Origin: Macrotrachela quadricornifera
Lineage: Eukaryota; Rotifera; Eurotatoria; Philodinida; Philodinidae
Reading direction: 5' to 3'
NCBI GenBank assembly: GCA_022393335.1
Contig: JAJEKB010021031.1
Span: 1,068,716-1,132,715 of the forward strand
Length of the DNA: 64,000 nucleotides
Shown in pieces: positions 11,554-22,200 of the stretch; positions within the stretch are counted from its first letter, which is position 1; every line of letters begins with the position of its first letter. The translations under genes and the position numbers were made by a program. The notes under the pieces are model-generated. The model saw nothing but the letters and a program-made list of their open reading frames with translations, had not been told where the DNA came from and searched no databases.

Positions 11554-12814
11554 CCTAGGTCATACAAAAAGTTTCCAGATTATTAAACAAAAACATAAAG
11601 ACAAAGAGAAAGTTCGAGTTTTATTTTATTAAATGTTCAAAGTAGTCACCACGATTATTTATACAAAGTTCCATCCTCTCTAATAGTTTTTCAAAAGGTT
11701 TTTTAAATTCTTCTTTTGGAATATTTTTTATTAGCTTGGAAACCGCACGAGCCAATGATTTTTCATCTGGTTGATCAGTTAAATTCTGTTTGATGTAATC
11801 ATTTAGCCAATAATCACACGGTGCAAGGTCAGGTGAATATGGTGGATGTGGCATTATATTGATACCTTCTTCTGTTAAATAATTAATAACATCTGAATGA
11901 CGATGGGGTGAAGCATTGTCGTGAAGCAATTTTATACCTTTAGTACCATTTGACTTTCTTTGTTCCCGTATTTCTTTGACAACATGCTTGAGACAATTTT
12001 CTATATAATAGTCGTGATCTATAGTCTCGTCATTATTAACAGCATGGATAAGAACAGGACCATTTGATTTAAAGAATATAGAAAATAAATTTTTTGGTTC
12101 AAATTTGCTTCGACGAACGATAGTACGTGGTGATTCACCTTCACCAATCCAGGTTTTGTTTGTTGACTTGTGATGGATCTGCTAATGGTAAATCCACGTC
12201 TCATCACCTGTAATAATATCACATAATCGCCAGGAACCATTACGAAATTTTGCTAAATTTTCACGACAAAGTCGGACTCGTTCTTGCTTTTGTTCATCAT
12301 TCAGTTGATGGGGTATCCAACGAGATGTAACTTTTCTCATCTTGAGATAATTGTGGATAATTTGTTCTATTGTACCACGAGAGAGAGAGATGTCTTAGCT
12401 ATAATTTCATCATAAGTTGAATGTGGATCATTGTTGATAACTTGTCGTACTAATTCAATATTTTCATATGAAAGCACGGAAACGCTTTGCCTACTCTGCA
12501 ACTGTTGGATATGATGGAGCCTTGGGTTCCAAAGCTGTTGTAAGTTCTTCGTGAATTGTCTTTGGATTTAACCCCAAAATAGTTCGAATTTTAATATAAT
12601 ATCGATTGTATTCATTATCCATTTTTGAAATTTTTTTCTAAAGTTCGAATTAAAATTTATCGAAAAGAATACTGTAACTAAATCTTAAAGAGATTTACTA
12701 TATATACTATTATATATAAGACATTCCACTATTTATCCATGCACAACACTCTTCGATATTAATTGGTTTATAAAATTGCCAATAGCAATCTGGGAACTTT
12801 TTGTACGACTTAGG
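11554..12814 (-). mobile_element. Decayed mariner element, 1261 bp
   Basis: Terminal inverted repeats are visible: the left end starts CCTAGGTCATACAAAAAGTT and the right end, read inward, CCTAAGTCGTACAAAAAGTT. TA target duplications lie at 11552-11553 and 12815-12816. The terminal repeats differ from those of the intact mariner at 58578-59887 although the encoded proteins are close relatives, so these are two subfamilies. The internal transposase is broken (see the pseudogene entry). Confidence 0.88.
11621..12622 (-). pseudogene. Mariner transposase pseudogene
   Basis: It begins MDNEYNRYYIKIRTILG at 12622 and keeps most of the DD34D transposase. The second and third Asp regions are seen as LHDNASPH and YSPDLAPCDYWL, with a C-terminus through GDYFEHLIK. 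Compared with the intact copy at 58645-59697 it has frame breaks, a stop early in the helix-turn-helix region, and a deletion of roughly 57 bp near 12470-12485 that removes the RSGRP-containing linker. The HDNARPH motif has Arg changed to Ser. No active protein can be made. Confidence 0.88.
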
Positions 12815-12929
12815 TACATGGTGGTATATATTTAGAATCATTCGTAAGGCAAGAGAATTGTTTCGATGAAAGATGACATGCTACTTCTATAATAGGTGAT
12901 GATGGAAGAATATGACTGACATCATCCGT

Positions 12930-14131
12930 TACATTGCTCCGACGGCACCAGCCACGTTTATTGCCGTCGGAGCGTCGTCGAAAATCGATAATTTTTGTTT
13001 AAGAATAATTTCACTACGTCGTACTAAATTATTTTGTCTTGCTTCAATAATGTTCATTAATTGAATAAATGATTGTAGAAGTGGTATTTATCCTTGAGTA
13101 TTAGTATCAATTAATTTTTTCTTTTCATTTGCAGTAATATTTGTATGACTTGAAACTGTTTCTTCAGCTGTTGTTATAGCTAATATCATCATATCGTATT
13201 TGAATTGTGCAATTGTTTTCAATCGACGATATGATAATGCAGTACGTTTATCTTGATTAAGCACTGATTATTTTAACATTTGTTCAATATTATCAATAGA
13301 ATGATCAAGAAGATTAAAAGATGAAGGTAATCGTTTTGTATAAATACGTTGTTTAAGAATAGCTACTTCTTCTTCAGCTTGTAATTTGTCTTTTGACGCT
13401 TGCCATATAATTTTAGCCGAACGAATCTATATCATAAAAATATTATTCATACCTGATCTTTAGTTGGTTTTTAAATCATAAAATGTTTTAACTAAACGAT
13501 GATCATTAGCATCAAATTCGAGTGATAATTTATATTGACCTTGTCGAACGAAAGCAGGAATAATTGTGGATAGTCGATTCAAATCCATTGATTTGTTGAT
13601 TGGTTCTTGTTTATGTTGATTTAATTTATTTTCAGTTTCTTGAAGTCGATAAATAATTAATTTACGATGTTTTTCAAGTTGAGCTTTAGTTTTAAATTTA
13701 AATCAACAAAGATTATTTTCTTTACTGATGTCTTTTGATAAAGGTGAAGACCAAATATATTCATTTATACACACATTATAATAATGTTCCCAATAGTTTT
13801 GCTCTAATTTCCAATAAAAAATATTATTAAGGAAATGAGCATATGTACGAACAAATGCTAATTTTTCGGGAGTATTTAATAATTGAGTAATATTTTCTGT
13901 TCCAACCAATGATTTGGATAATATTTGTTTAAATATTTGATCTGGTACTCTTAAATATTTAGGCTTACTGTTATGTTCTGAACTTGTTTTATCTGTAGAT
14001 TTTTCTTCTACGATATTATGTGATACCTGAATGTTGTCGTCGTTTATTTGGAAGATTGGAAAGTGACATATGACTTATAGATGTTGTAATATTTGATTTT
14101 GATTTTGTACCACGTTTACGTTTAGTAGATT
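12930..14131 (-). pseudogene. Unrecognised gene remnant with several stops
   Basis: A long minus-strand frame is traceable from about 14131 to 12930. It includes a basic stretch (KSTKRKRGTKSK), then ENITQLLNTPEKLAFVRTYA, IFYWKLEQNYWEHYYN, RLSTIIPAFVRQGQYKLSLE, and a helical, coiled-coil-like part (AEEEVAILKQRIYTKRLPSS; FKYDMMILAITTAEETVSS). At least three in-frame stops interrupt it (near 13700, 13270 and 13090), and a frame change lies near 14000. I do not recognise the family. The upstream end stops abruptly at a CAGGGTGAGGGTGG tract (14134-14147), so the true 5' end is missing. Confidence 0.5.
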
Positions 14132-14143
14132 TTCAGGGTGAGG

Positions 14144-14721
14144 GTGGCTATCTTGAGAAAGTGTAGTGAAGTGTTATATCTGACAAAAAAGAATAACCAA
14201 CTACTCTTCGTTTTTCAATATAGACCCCATCCTCACCCCTCCCTCTACTTTTCTCTGAATTTATATGTTCTTGAAAATTAAAAAAATTTCGTTTTGTTTT
14301 TGTAAATCTGAATATTCCTCAATAAATTGATACAATGATATAAAGTGTAACGAGACGTGGCAATGCATGATTTTCAGCTTGAAAGTCGATACATATTTTC
14401 ATTGAAACACCTGCACAAAATACCTATTTAATGGATATAATAGTGTTGATGCAACCTTATTCTTCATTAACACCCACATACTAAATTTAAATAATCTCTG
14501 GCTGAGACTCTAGGATTACTTTATAATGGAAATATGAGTATTTTTGTAAAGTCTATTTTTCAATTTTCTTCTAATACTTTCAAAAATAACGTCCAGGGAT
14601 TTATGAAATGAAACCTGAAGCGACGCCACAACGATGCATTTATAAAGACGGCATTTTTTCTTGATATATACGTATTCAATCTAAAAATATTGACTATCTT
14701 CAATACCAAGAGTATTGTAAC
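14144..14721. other. No gene seen; promoter side of the CAP gene
   Basis: Holds a C-rich CCCCATCCTCACCCCTCCC tract (14224-14242) complementary in style to the G-rich tract at 14134. The rest is AT-rich sequence leading to the CAP gene start at 14722. Confidence 0.4.
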
Positions 14722-16163
14722 ATGCACTATTTAACTACTTTGGTCATTTTTGGTCTTTTTTATTGTTCATCAACAATAAATGGCAAAAATATTGAAATTC
14801 AAGATGATGCAGAAATCAATCATGAAAGAGGTAAAGTTTAAATGTACATTTATTATCAATTAGAATTTAAATATAGACTAAGTAATGCATCTTTAATAAT
14901 ATATACCTTATTTTCGAGTATAACGTATTCTTGACTTTTGTAGTGTCTGTTAAACAGTTTATTAAATGTTGATCGCCTGTTATGATTGTATATTGGATAT
15001 TTCTTCAGTCGCACTCTGACATTCCTGTGATATATGGTGAAAGACATTTAAAAAAACTTTTAAACTTAATTGGACAAAGTTTGAAGAGATTCATGAGCGA
15101 TGTCAGTGTGACCTTTTAAGAAGCTAGGATTTTCCAAATCCCTTCCTCAAACACTTTTGCTTCTTTTCCTCTAATACTTGTCTCATTATTTCATGTGCTC
15201 TTCTTTGTGGTAAACATTTCAGTTCGATCGATTGTATTATCTTTGACAACCGAACACAGGCAAAAAAGAGGGCGAAGGCACTCTTAATTTTTAAATCCTA
15301 ACCTTTTAAGTTTCTAGTATTTTCAGATGAAAATAATGTTTCGATTTTCATCGAAGTTTGCTACCTTCGCTTGAAAAATTATTATCGTATTGTATATTAG
15401 TAATAATTTGAGTATAAGAAGGATTTTGTATTAGCAAATATTAATACGTTAATAGAGTTTTAACTGGTATAGACACCGTAGAGAGGTTACGAGTATCAGA
15501 ATAATAATTCTTATAGATTTATCATGTATTTTCAAAAGGAAAAAAACAATAGTAAATCTATGTTAGAATTATTCAATTATAAAAATACAACTGTAATTAT
15601 ATTAATTATTACTTTTTTTCCTGTAATTGACAGCTAATGCAGAAGCAAGGTCCTTATTTCATGGTATGGATGCAAAAGAACAAGAAATATTCCGAATTAT
15701 TAATAATCATCGCCAAATGTATGGTTTATCGGCACTTCAACCATCTGTTAATCTTGCTTATGTTGCTCGTACACATGCTATTGATATTATTGAAAATAGT
15801 CCGGATGTGAATGGTGGTAATATGCATAGTTGGAGTAATAAAGGAAAATGGAAACCAGTTCGATATACATCTGATCATGCGCAAGCATCTTTAATGTGGA
15901 GTAAACCATCTGAAATAAGTAATTATAAATTTAATGGCTTTGAAATATCATATGGTTATGCACAAAATGTGAGAAAAACAGCTACAGTTAATCCAGTAGA
16001 CGCTGTTAATTCATGGAAAAATAGTAAAGGACATAATGATGTTATAGTCCAACAAGGTTCTTTTTATAATACACCAATGAAAGCGATGGGTGTTGGTGTT
16101 TATAAAGGATATGCATGTGTTTGGTTTGGTCAACAAGTGGATACATATCCAGCTCCTGCATAA
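14722..16163 (+). CDS. Secreted CAP-domain (SCP/PR-1-like) protein
   Basis: Two exons, 14722-14830 and 15634-16163, joined across a GT..AG intron (donor GAGGTAAAG, acceptor TTGACAG) of about 800 bp. They give 639 nt, 212 residues, in frame. Exon 1 encodes a hydrophobic signal peptide (MHYLTTLVIFGLFYCSSTIN). Exon 2 encodes a CAP fold: an N-terminal helix EIFRIINNHRQMYGLSAL, the HAIDI helix, a HSW segment, then WKNSKGHNDVI and the C-terminal strand MGVGVYKGYACVWFGQQ. CAP proteins are secreted, often with lipid-binding or defensive roles. The conserved His residues are present. It resembles simple single-domain CAP proteins rather than the cysteine-rich vertebrate form. A polyadenylation signal AATAAA follows at about 16216. 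No lesion is seen. Confidence 0.87.
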
Positions 16164-17731
16164 ACACTATTCGTTCATTCTAACTTTGAGTGCTGCTTTT
16201 TATTATTTAATCAGTAAATAAAAGCGCAATAACAGTCAAATAGTGTGTATTGAAATTAGAAAAAGAAGAGGAATATGACTGCATAGAGATTTTAGTACAA
16301 GAATCAGAGATACTTCATTATCTGCCCAATCATGGTTTTGCCATTAATAATTCTAAAATAAACACGTGAATTTCGCGCACTTCGATAAGTTCCCGTTGTG
16401 ATTATACGTTCCAATCTTTTAATTGACCATTTTTGCATACATGTTAATAGCTTAGATTGAGCCGAAGCATATGAGAGATTTCTTTGCTCTTTTTGAATCA
16501 GAAAAAGGTACATTAACGAATAGCATTTCATTTGTCTAACTGCCTTTTTTTCTACACTCGCGTTGATATGAAGGGAAGATAATAACTGTGTTTTCATGGA
16601 TATCTAAAGAAGAATGTTATTATATGTCACTTCATTTTCACTGAGAAAACGTTGATGATAGTTGTATGGAGATAAACTGTGAGAACTATAAAATAGAGAT
16701 TTCAGAGCTTGAGCTAAATCAATAAAAGAAATCATATGTTCGAACGATCATAAATATAGGTTTTAATCGAATATTTTATTGCTGGTAGCGACAGCGAAGT
16801 ATTTCGTATATTATTTCATTGTCTTTCCGTGGTTTTCTGCTACTGAGACAAACATTAGATGTTTCGTTCTTTAGTTTTCGAATTGAGAATCAGCTATCGA
16901 ATAGAAGAAACTAATGAACAATAAAATATATTTGAAACGAAATCTTCCAATAAATAGTATTGTTATCGGTCACTTGTTTCGTTTTTGTTGATGTCAGTTG
17001 ACCGGTCTTGGAAGAATGCCATCTGATGTAAACATCTCGAATACATTGTATCATTCTATCGGAGTAACCAGTATATCTTCACTTATCAGATACAATACAA
17101 TACAATAGTAACAACAACGTTAGTTGCGTCAATAAGTGTGTAATGTGAACACATACACTTATATGTTTAGTACATTTTTGTTTTATTTAATCGATGGTGG
17201 CTAATATCTTCATTTGTACTTTAGCTTACGCTTTTTTTACGAGAGATTGTATAAATACAATCTGTTATCATTAATTAAAATGAAAAACTCTTTATTCATG
17301 AAAGCTAAAACATACGTCTCTGTTTCAATTCGCTATTTTAGTCTACGACCAACAGAACAAAGATTTACTTGCCAATTAAATGATAAAATCAAAAATGATA
17401 AAAATACTAAAATATTATGTTCAAACAGATTACTATTCATTTATTGACTTTTTATTATTAACGACACATTCGACGTTTTATAGTGGACCATTTTGCAATT
17501 CATAACATTAATTGTTGTATTACTAACAAAGAACAAGTGGTTTTGATATGTAAACAAATAACTGAAAGGGCTACATTTAAAGCACTTGAAAAACAGACTA
17601 ATTTATCCTTTAATGAAAAGACAAACTAATCTGCTAGTTCTCAACTCTTGCTTTTCGCCAATCGATCTTTTGTCAAATATAAATGTAGATAATCTTTTAA
17701 TAATGTGCTTTGAGAAAATAATAAAGATAGA
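16164..17731. other. Intergenic, no supported gene
   Basis: AT-rich. A 97-codon minus-strand frame (16597-16304) and a 77-codon plus frame (17214-17447) exist, but neither shows a recognisable domain or splice context, so I do not call them as genes. Confidence 0.4.
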
Positions 17732-17805
17732 TGCAGAGCTTTGATTTTGCCGACGCGTTTCGTGTTTATTTATTTAATAATGGAAACACTCATCAGGACT
17801 CTGCA
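17732..17805 (-). ncRNA. Hammerhead ribozyme, complete core (locus B)
   Basis: Minus-strand order: distal helix I UGCAGAG (17805-17799) pairs perfectly with CUCUGCA (17738-17732). The proximal helix GUC (17799-17797) pairs with GGC (17751-17749), leaving an internal loop. The core CUGAUGA is at 17796-17790. Helix II is GUGUUU (17789-17784) with AAACAC (17767-17762). GAAA lies at 17761-17758. A minimal one-pair helix III (C-GC-G) leads to UC, with the predicted cleavage after C17752 (GUC triplet). All invariant hammerhead residues are present. A very short helix III is known for ribozymes associated with Penelope-like retroelements and retrozymes. I did not see a reverse transcriptase nearby. 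Confidence 0.85.
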
Positions 17806-18370
17806 TAAAAAACCTGTTAGGGTGATCCCTGTAGGATCAAAATGTGAAACACGAAATACCTGTCGTATCTTCAACAAAACAGACTATTGAATATGTTTTA
17901 CGATGTATTATTGCACGGTTATTTTATTTCTATTGAGATGATTACTCTTGTTGTTGCTGAACACAGATGGATATAATATCAATCCTAGAGCTAGAAGATC
18001 GAACGGAGTTTTGCTGTATATTTCAGAATGAATTCGATTTGACTATAGGTATAAAGATGATGATTGATCTTTTGTTTTAGGTGATATATCCGAGATAGTT
18101 CTGAGAAATGTGTAGATGACATTGATTTGTATGCATTCTAATCTAGTGAGATTTTATATTACATTTTCTTAGATATTAAAAAAGAAAAATGAATTGTAAG
18201 GTTATATCGCAAAATGGTTTGTTCTATTTATCAAAAGAACGATCAGAAAACATTTCGTTCAATGAAAGGAGAGAATTATTCAGGTGGCTGGGTATTTTCA
18301 TTGAGATGTTTCTGATTTTATTTCATTCATTCTCGAAATTATTGATAGTCATATTGATAATATGTTTATT
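17806..18370. other. No gene seen
   Basis: Continues past the ribozyme. Near 17850-17890 it holds GTGAAACACGAAATACCTG, which looks like a scrambled ribozyme fragment but lacks the full core. The rest has no coding signal. Confidence 0.4.
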
Positions 18371-19473
18371 TCATGGATTATACACAACAATAAGATTTAT
18401 TGAAGATAAGGTTAGTGTAACTTCCTCATTCTCCACTAAATCTTCTTCACAAAGTTGTTTACGATTACATTCTTTTAATAACGCTTGGACTTTCGATAAT
18501 TCAACGATCAATTTCGAACAATCTTGCTTTTTATCAAAAATTATTAATTTAATTTGATTTTCGTTCAAATTTGTTTTTGTGATCAGTGATCGTGTTTTAC
18601 AATTAATACATTTCATTGTTTTTTCATTGGTCTCAACTTCGTTTGAGAAACATTTGGAACAAATAGGATCTTTTACAACAAGTGCGATAGCTATGATTTC
18701 ACCATTTATTGTTGCTTCATTAGATATGTGAAGAAAATCGGAAAAAATAATTTCGCCTATATCGTCCACTAAGATGAATCTACAAATACTAGGCGTTATT
18801 AATTTTTGGGTCATCAAATAAGAACGTATAGATAAAGGAATGAATAGGAATGAGTATATTACGAGACAAAGGAAAATTACGTTGTATAGGTTGTTGCTGT
18901 TACTGATACTTCATCATTAAATATTTTCACTTTCGCTAGTTCAATTATATACGATAGATTTTCTTTCATCGAATGAAATTGAGACTCCCACAAGTTCACA
19001 TTTATTGTTCCAGTTTGATCACCAACGACTACTGTTCTTTTTCGCTTTTGGACTTTTTTCGTACCGCTGTTGAAAATGATAATTTCATCTTCAACAACAA
19101 TATGAAAATTTGAGAATATGTAACATTTTGTGTGCTTACTTGGCCAATATCAATAACTTCACATTGAAAAGAAAAATATTTGTCATCAAAAAACGGTTCT
19201 ATTTCATTGATTAAACTTTTTTCCAGACAGAGAGGTGTGAAGGACATCGGTTTTGATGTTGCAATCATCTCAAGTGTAGCCGTATACATAAGTTACAATC
19301 ATCATTATATTTAAGTTTATCTAATTTCACTCCAGTTTGATTTTTATAATAATCGAACATCTTTTGGTGCAATACGCATTGTGATTTTGATGATAAATAT
19401 TTTGTGACACGTATTACATTTTGATTGGAATCACAAATTAGAGCACTCCAAAATTTACCGGGTTTTTCATGAC
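18371..19473 (-). pseudogene. RPA-like OB-fold single-stranded-DNA-binding protein, 5' truncated
   Basis: Minus-strand segments reconstruct a replication protein A-like product. First piece: HEKPGKFWSALICDSNQNVI (around 19460). Then FFDDKYFSFQCEVIDIG, then VEDEIIIFNSG followed by TVVVGDQTGTINVNLWESQF and ELAKVKIFNDEVSVT, a classic OB-fold strand pattern. The last piece (18817-18371) has IICRF-type strands, a four-cysteine zinc ribbon (CSKCFSNEVETNEKTMKCINC) and an acidic C-terminus. Frame changes near 19265 and 19135 and loss of everything upstream of 19473 suggest it is broken, though an intron could explain one change. RPA-type proteins bind ssDNA in replication and repair, and some are carried by Helitrons. 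The 5' end is replaced by a GGTGAGGGTGAGGGTGAG tract. Confidence 0.62.
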
Positions 19474-19498
19474 GGTGAGGGTGAGGGTGAGTAGAGCT

Positions 19499-19543
19499 AC
19501 CGTGATCATGATTTCGTCTCTGCTAAAGGATTCTTCAGACGGC
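19499..19543 (-). ncRNA. Hammerhead ribozyme-like motif C1
   Basis: Helix I GCCGU/ACGGU (19543-19539 with 19503-19499), core CUGAAGA (position 7 may be any base), a weak helix II, GAAA at 19515-19512, helix III UC-AU-GA and UC at 19505-19504. The first helix II pair would be A with C, so activity is doubtful. Confidence 0.5.
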
Positions 19544-19687
19544 TTTTAGTAGCAATACCTGTTCAATGATCTAATGGATCACAAACAAGGTATATAACCT
19601 ATTCTCATTCAAGTAAATTACAAGAATTCATAGGAAAGGATAGATACTCGTATAGTAGGAGTGAGTAGAGTTATATATAGATAATAA

Positions 19688-19751
19688 TTCTAAGCGACTT
19701 ACGACGATGGTTTCGGCCTTGCTTAATGACCATCGTCAGGTAAATTTAGAA
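19688..19751 (-). ncRNA. Hammerhead ribozyme-like motif C2
   Basis: Distal helix UUCUAA/UUAGAA (19751-19746 with 19693-19688), proximal UAC/GUA (19742-19740 with 19702-19700), core CUGACGA (19739-19733), helix II GGUC/GGCC with one extra U, GAAA at 19714-19711, then UC at 19704-19703. An alternative fold pairs GACGAUGG with CCAUCGUC (8 bp), so it may be decayed. Confidence 0.5.
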
Positions 19752-19878
19752 TTAATTTCTGCATAGTGAATAAAATCTCAAAATTCAATAGAAAATTATA
19801 AGAGGCAAAGTAGACTCTCAACAGTAATTTAATGTCGAGATAGAATTCGTTTTCGCAGAAGTTCTAATAAACGGTGAG

Positions 19879-19934
19879 TCAAGCATACTACGACGCGTTT
19901 CGCTCTTGCTAAAGGGACTCTTCAGGTGGCTTAA
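19879..19934 (-). ncRNA. Hammerhead ribozyme-like motif C3
   Basis: Distal helix UUAAGC/GCUUGA (19934-19929 with 19884-19879), core CUGAAGA (19925-19919), helix II GUCC/GAGC with one mismatch around loop CUUUAGCAA, GAAA at 19901-19898, one-pair helix III C-GC-G and GUC ending at 19892. This has the same helix-loop-helix layout of stem I as the complete motif at 17732-17805. Confidence 0.55.
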
Positions 19935-20150
19935 GATATTTCTATTTAATTTTAGTTAAAAAATCAAACTGAATTATCATCTACACTGTTGTATGAAAAG
20001 CAATTTGTCACAAAGTATAGAGTAAATGAAAAAACCTGTGGATATATAATTTAAATGAGCATACCATGACCGATTTTCTAGTTACTCATTGGATATAGTT
20101 TTGAGGGATCATTTTGAACGATTATTTTCTTAAATCAGTTTTGACAAATT

Positions 20151-20859
20151 TACGGTGGCTCTGCATGATTTATGGATTCTAAGAATGCACTCCCTTTGGA
20201 AACAAAAGAACAACTTAAAAAGGTTTCATATACAAGATGCAAAGGTAAATCTCTATCGTCATACGTGTTTTCTTCAACATAGTGTGTTTGTGTATTTTTT
20301 TCTTTGCTTTAGTTTTATGTCTCCTTTTTCATTTGCACTTTAAGGCTCTTGGTTAAGAGAATCACCTTATCAAAATCCTGCTGATTCTTATAAAATGGAA
20401 TCCAATTTAATCCAATCCAGTGCAGTTAGAAGATTAGATTGAAAAGAAGATAGCATGAGGGTGCTCACTAGTCGTAAGCAAAGTCTTATTGAGGCATTAA
20501 CGAGCAACCTGCTGTTCATTTACAAAATTAACATAAGCTCCACATGCGCATAACTTTCAATTAAATGTAGAACATCTTTTGAAAGAAATATATCAGGTGT
20601 ATTGTAGGCAAATATAGTTAGCACTTTAGTATTGCTCCATAAAAGTCAAAATATGTTTTCGACGATGAGAAAATCCCGGGTACTTGATATATTTTCGAAT
20701 TTGAGATTGCTAGTCGCACTTTTGAAAATCATACTATTTAGAGAGTTCGTCTACATCTTGAGGTGAATATAGCGCCACGCTCATCGACAATATAGCTGAC
20801 AATGATTCTCAAAATAGATAGAATGGATTTAGTCCGAGAATACATCCTATTCCGTGATG
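20151..20859. other. No gene seen
   Basis: Spacer without a supported reading frame. A short plus-strand frame at 20155-20343 has no recognisable features. Confidence 0.4.
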
Positions 20860-21195
20860 TTGAGCATTATCGGAACCAGTTCCGCCTAGGATCTAGTTAC
20901 ATCCGATTCCGGAAACAGATATTACCATAAGACGATTCAATTCCGCCATCAGAAGGAATTCCTAGGAATTCCGTCTGATTCCGGAATCATATATGCATTA
21001 GTCTTTATCGTATGCTTCTAAGTTATCATAGTGAACGAATCCGGAATCAGATGGAATTCCTAGGAATTCCTTCCAATTCCGGAATTGATGGAACTAGTAC
21101 CGATTCCGGAATCGCTTCTCAAGCTTTGTGTAATTCTGGAATCGGTGGAATTAGTTCCCTAGGCGGAACTAGTACCCTAATGTTCAACATCGCGG
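20860..21195. repeat. Palindrome-rich GATTCCGGAATC repeat
   Basis: Dense imperfect repeats of self-complementary words (GATTCCGGAATC, GGAATTCC, CCTAGG) fill this stretch, for example CCTAGGAATTCC twice and CGATTCCGGAATCG. A Ser/Gly-rich open frame at 21012-21200 is the repeat read through and is not a gene. Confidence 0.75.
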
Positions 21196-21929
21196 AATAG
21201 GATGACTGCTTTTTGTTTCTTTTTCGATGCAATAAAAAAACAAGATTTCTTTTATTTTTCATTTTTATTAAAAATTCAAAAATAAAATAAAATAAAGTTT
21301 TTATTGGTTTTTTTTCGTCGTTGTTGTACTTGTTTTGATAGAATGGGTTGATACAGTAGTATTTGAAGTGCTTCTTTCTATTCAACAAAGAAAACAAAAG
21401 AAAAATAATAAGATAAGTATAATTAGTGCAATGTTAATATTTCAAAATTTAGTCTTATCTAATGAATAGTGTTAATAAATGAATATCCTAGAAGTGATGA
21501 GTGAATTTTAATTGGAATAAGACGAATTAATTGAGTTTCTTGTTGAAGATAATCATAAACACGTATTCATATCAGTGCCCACTCAATAACAGATGATAAA
21601 CATTCAAGATACCATTCAAAACAAATTGATTTATCGAATATTGTTGATGGAACATTGATAAAGAATAGAAGTTTATGACCACATGGTTCATATGTAAAAT
21701 ACATAACTTGTTTAACATGACTTAACATAGATCCAATTTGACACACATTAATACACATTTCTTAATAGAAAAAATCTCCTTTCTTTTACAAACAAAAACA
21801 TGTGATGCATTATAGGAATTCCCTGGAAGTTCATCAATGGGAAATCGGAAATTAATTTCCAGGACATTGAATTGGATTTTACATATGACATTGCTCTCCC
21901 TGAGGATGCTCTACAAGTCGGACACATTT
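21196..21929. other. No confident gene
   Basis: A 63-codon minus-strand frame (21758-21567) contains YFTYEPCGHKLLFFINVP and FEWYLECL and could be an exon of an unknown gene. I see no start or splice sites that make it convincing. The rest is AT-rich. Confidence 0.3.
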
Positions 21930-22200
21930 GGAAACATACACATCAGCACATATCTCTCTGCTGAGGGTGTTCAGAAATCATGATTTTATATGAAAAACAC
22001 ATTATTGAATGAACTTGACGGAATTTGGATGAAAATCTTCGAATTTCTCATCTGCGATTCATCCAGTAGGGAATGCGTTCCTCATGTAAAATCACGACTT
22101 CCAAGCACCCTCAGCAGAGATATATGTGCTCATGTGTGTGATAAAGACTTCTATAGCACCCTCACCCTCAGAGAAGATGTATGTGTATCTGTGTGCACGG
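21930..22200. repeat. Fold-back repeat family M1, copy 1
   Basis: Left arm CATCAGCACATATCTCTCTG followed by CTGAGGGTG. Right arm CACCCTCAGCAGAGATATA followed by TGTGCTCATGTGTGTG. The arms are inverted complements around a middle with AAAATCTTCGAATTTCTCAT. Related copies are at 39640-40020 and 42900-43440. It is non-coding and MITE-like in form. Confidence 0.7.

Larger units (their letters stand above)
19474..20150 (-). repeat. Tandem hammerhead-bearing repeat array (locus C)
   Basis: Starts with (GGTGAG)n at 19474-19491. Three ribozyme-like motifs follow whose GAAA elements lie at 19515-19512, 19714-19711 and 19901-19898, giving spacings of 199 and 187 nt. Each unit contains GAATTCA(A)TAG(G)A-like sequence before the next motif, so they are diverged tandem monomers. 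A tail with GAGGGATCATTTTGAACGA ends near 20150 and matches the tail of locus A. No coding capacity. Confidence 0.65.

Noticed and set aside
17850..17890. GTGAAACACGAAATACC as a second ribozyme next to locus B
   Set aside because: It has GAAA-like words but no CUGANGA strand or matching helices.
18189..18557. 122-codon plus-strand frame
   Set aside because: It is antisense to the RPA-like reading, which has clear domain motifs on the minus strand.
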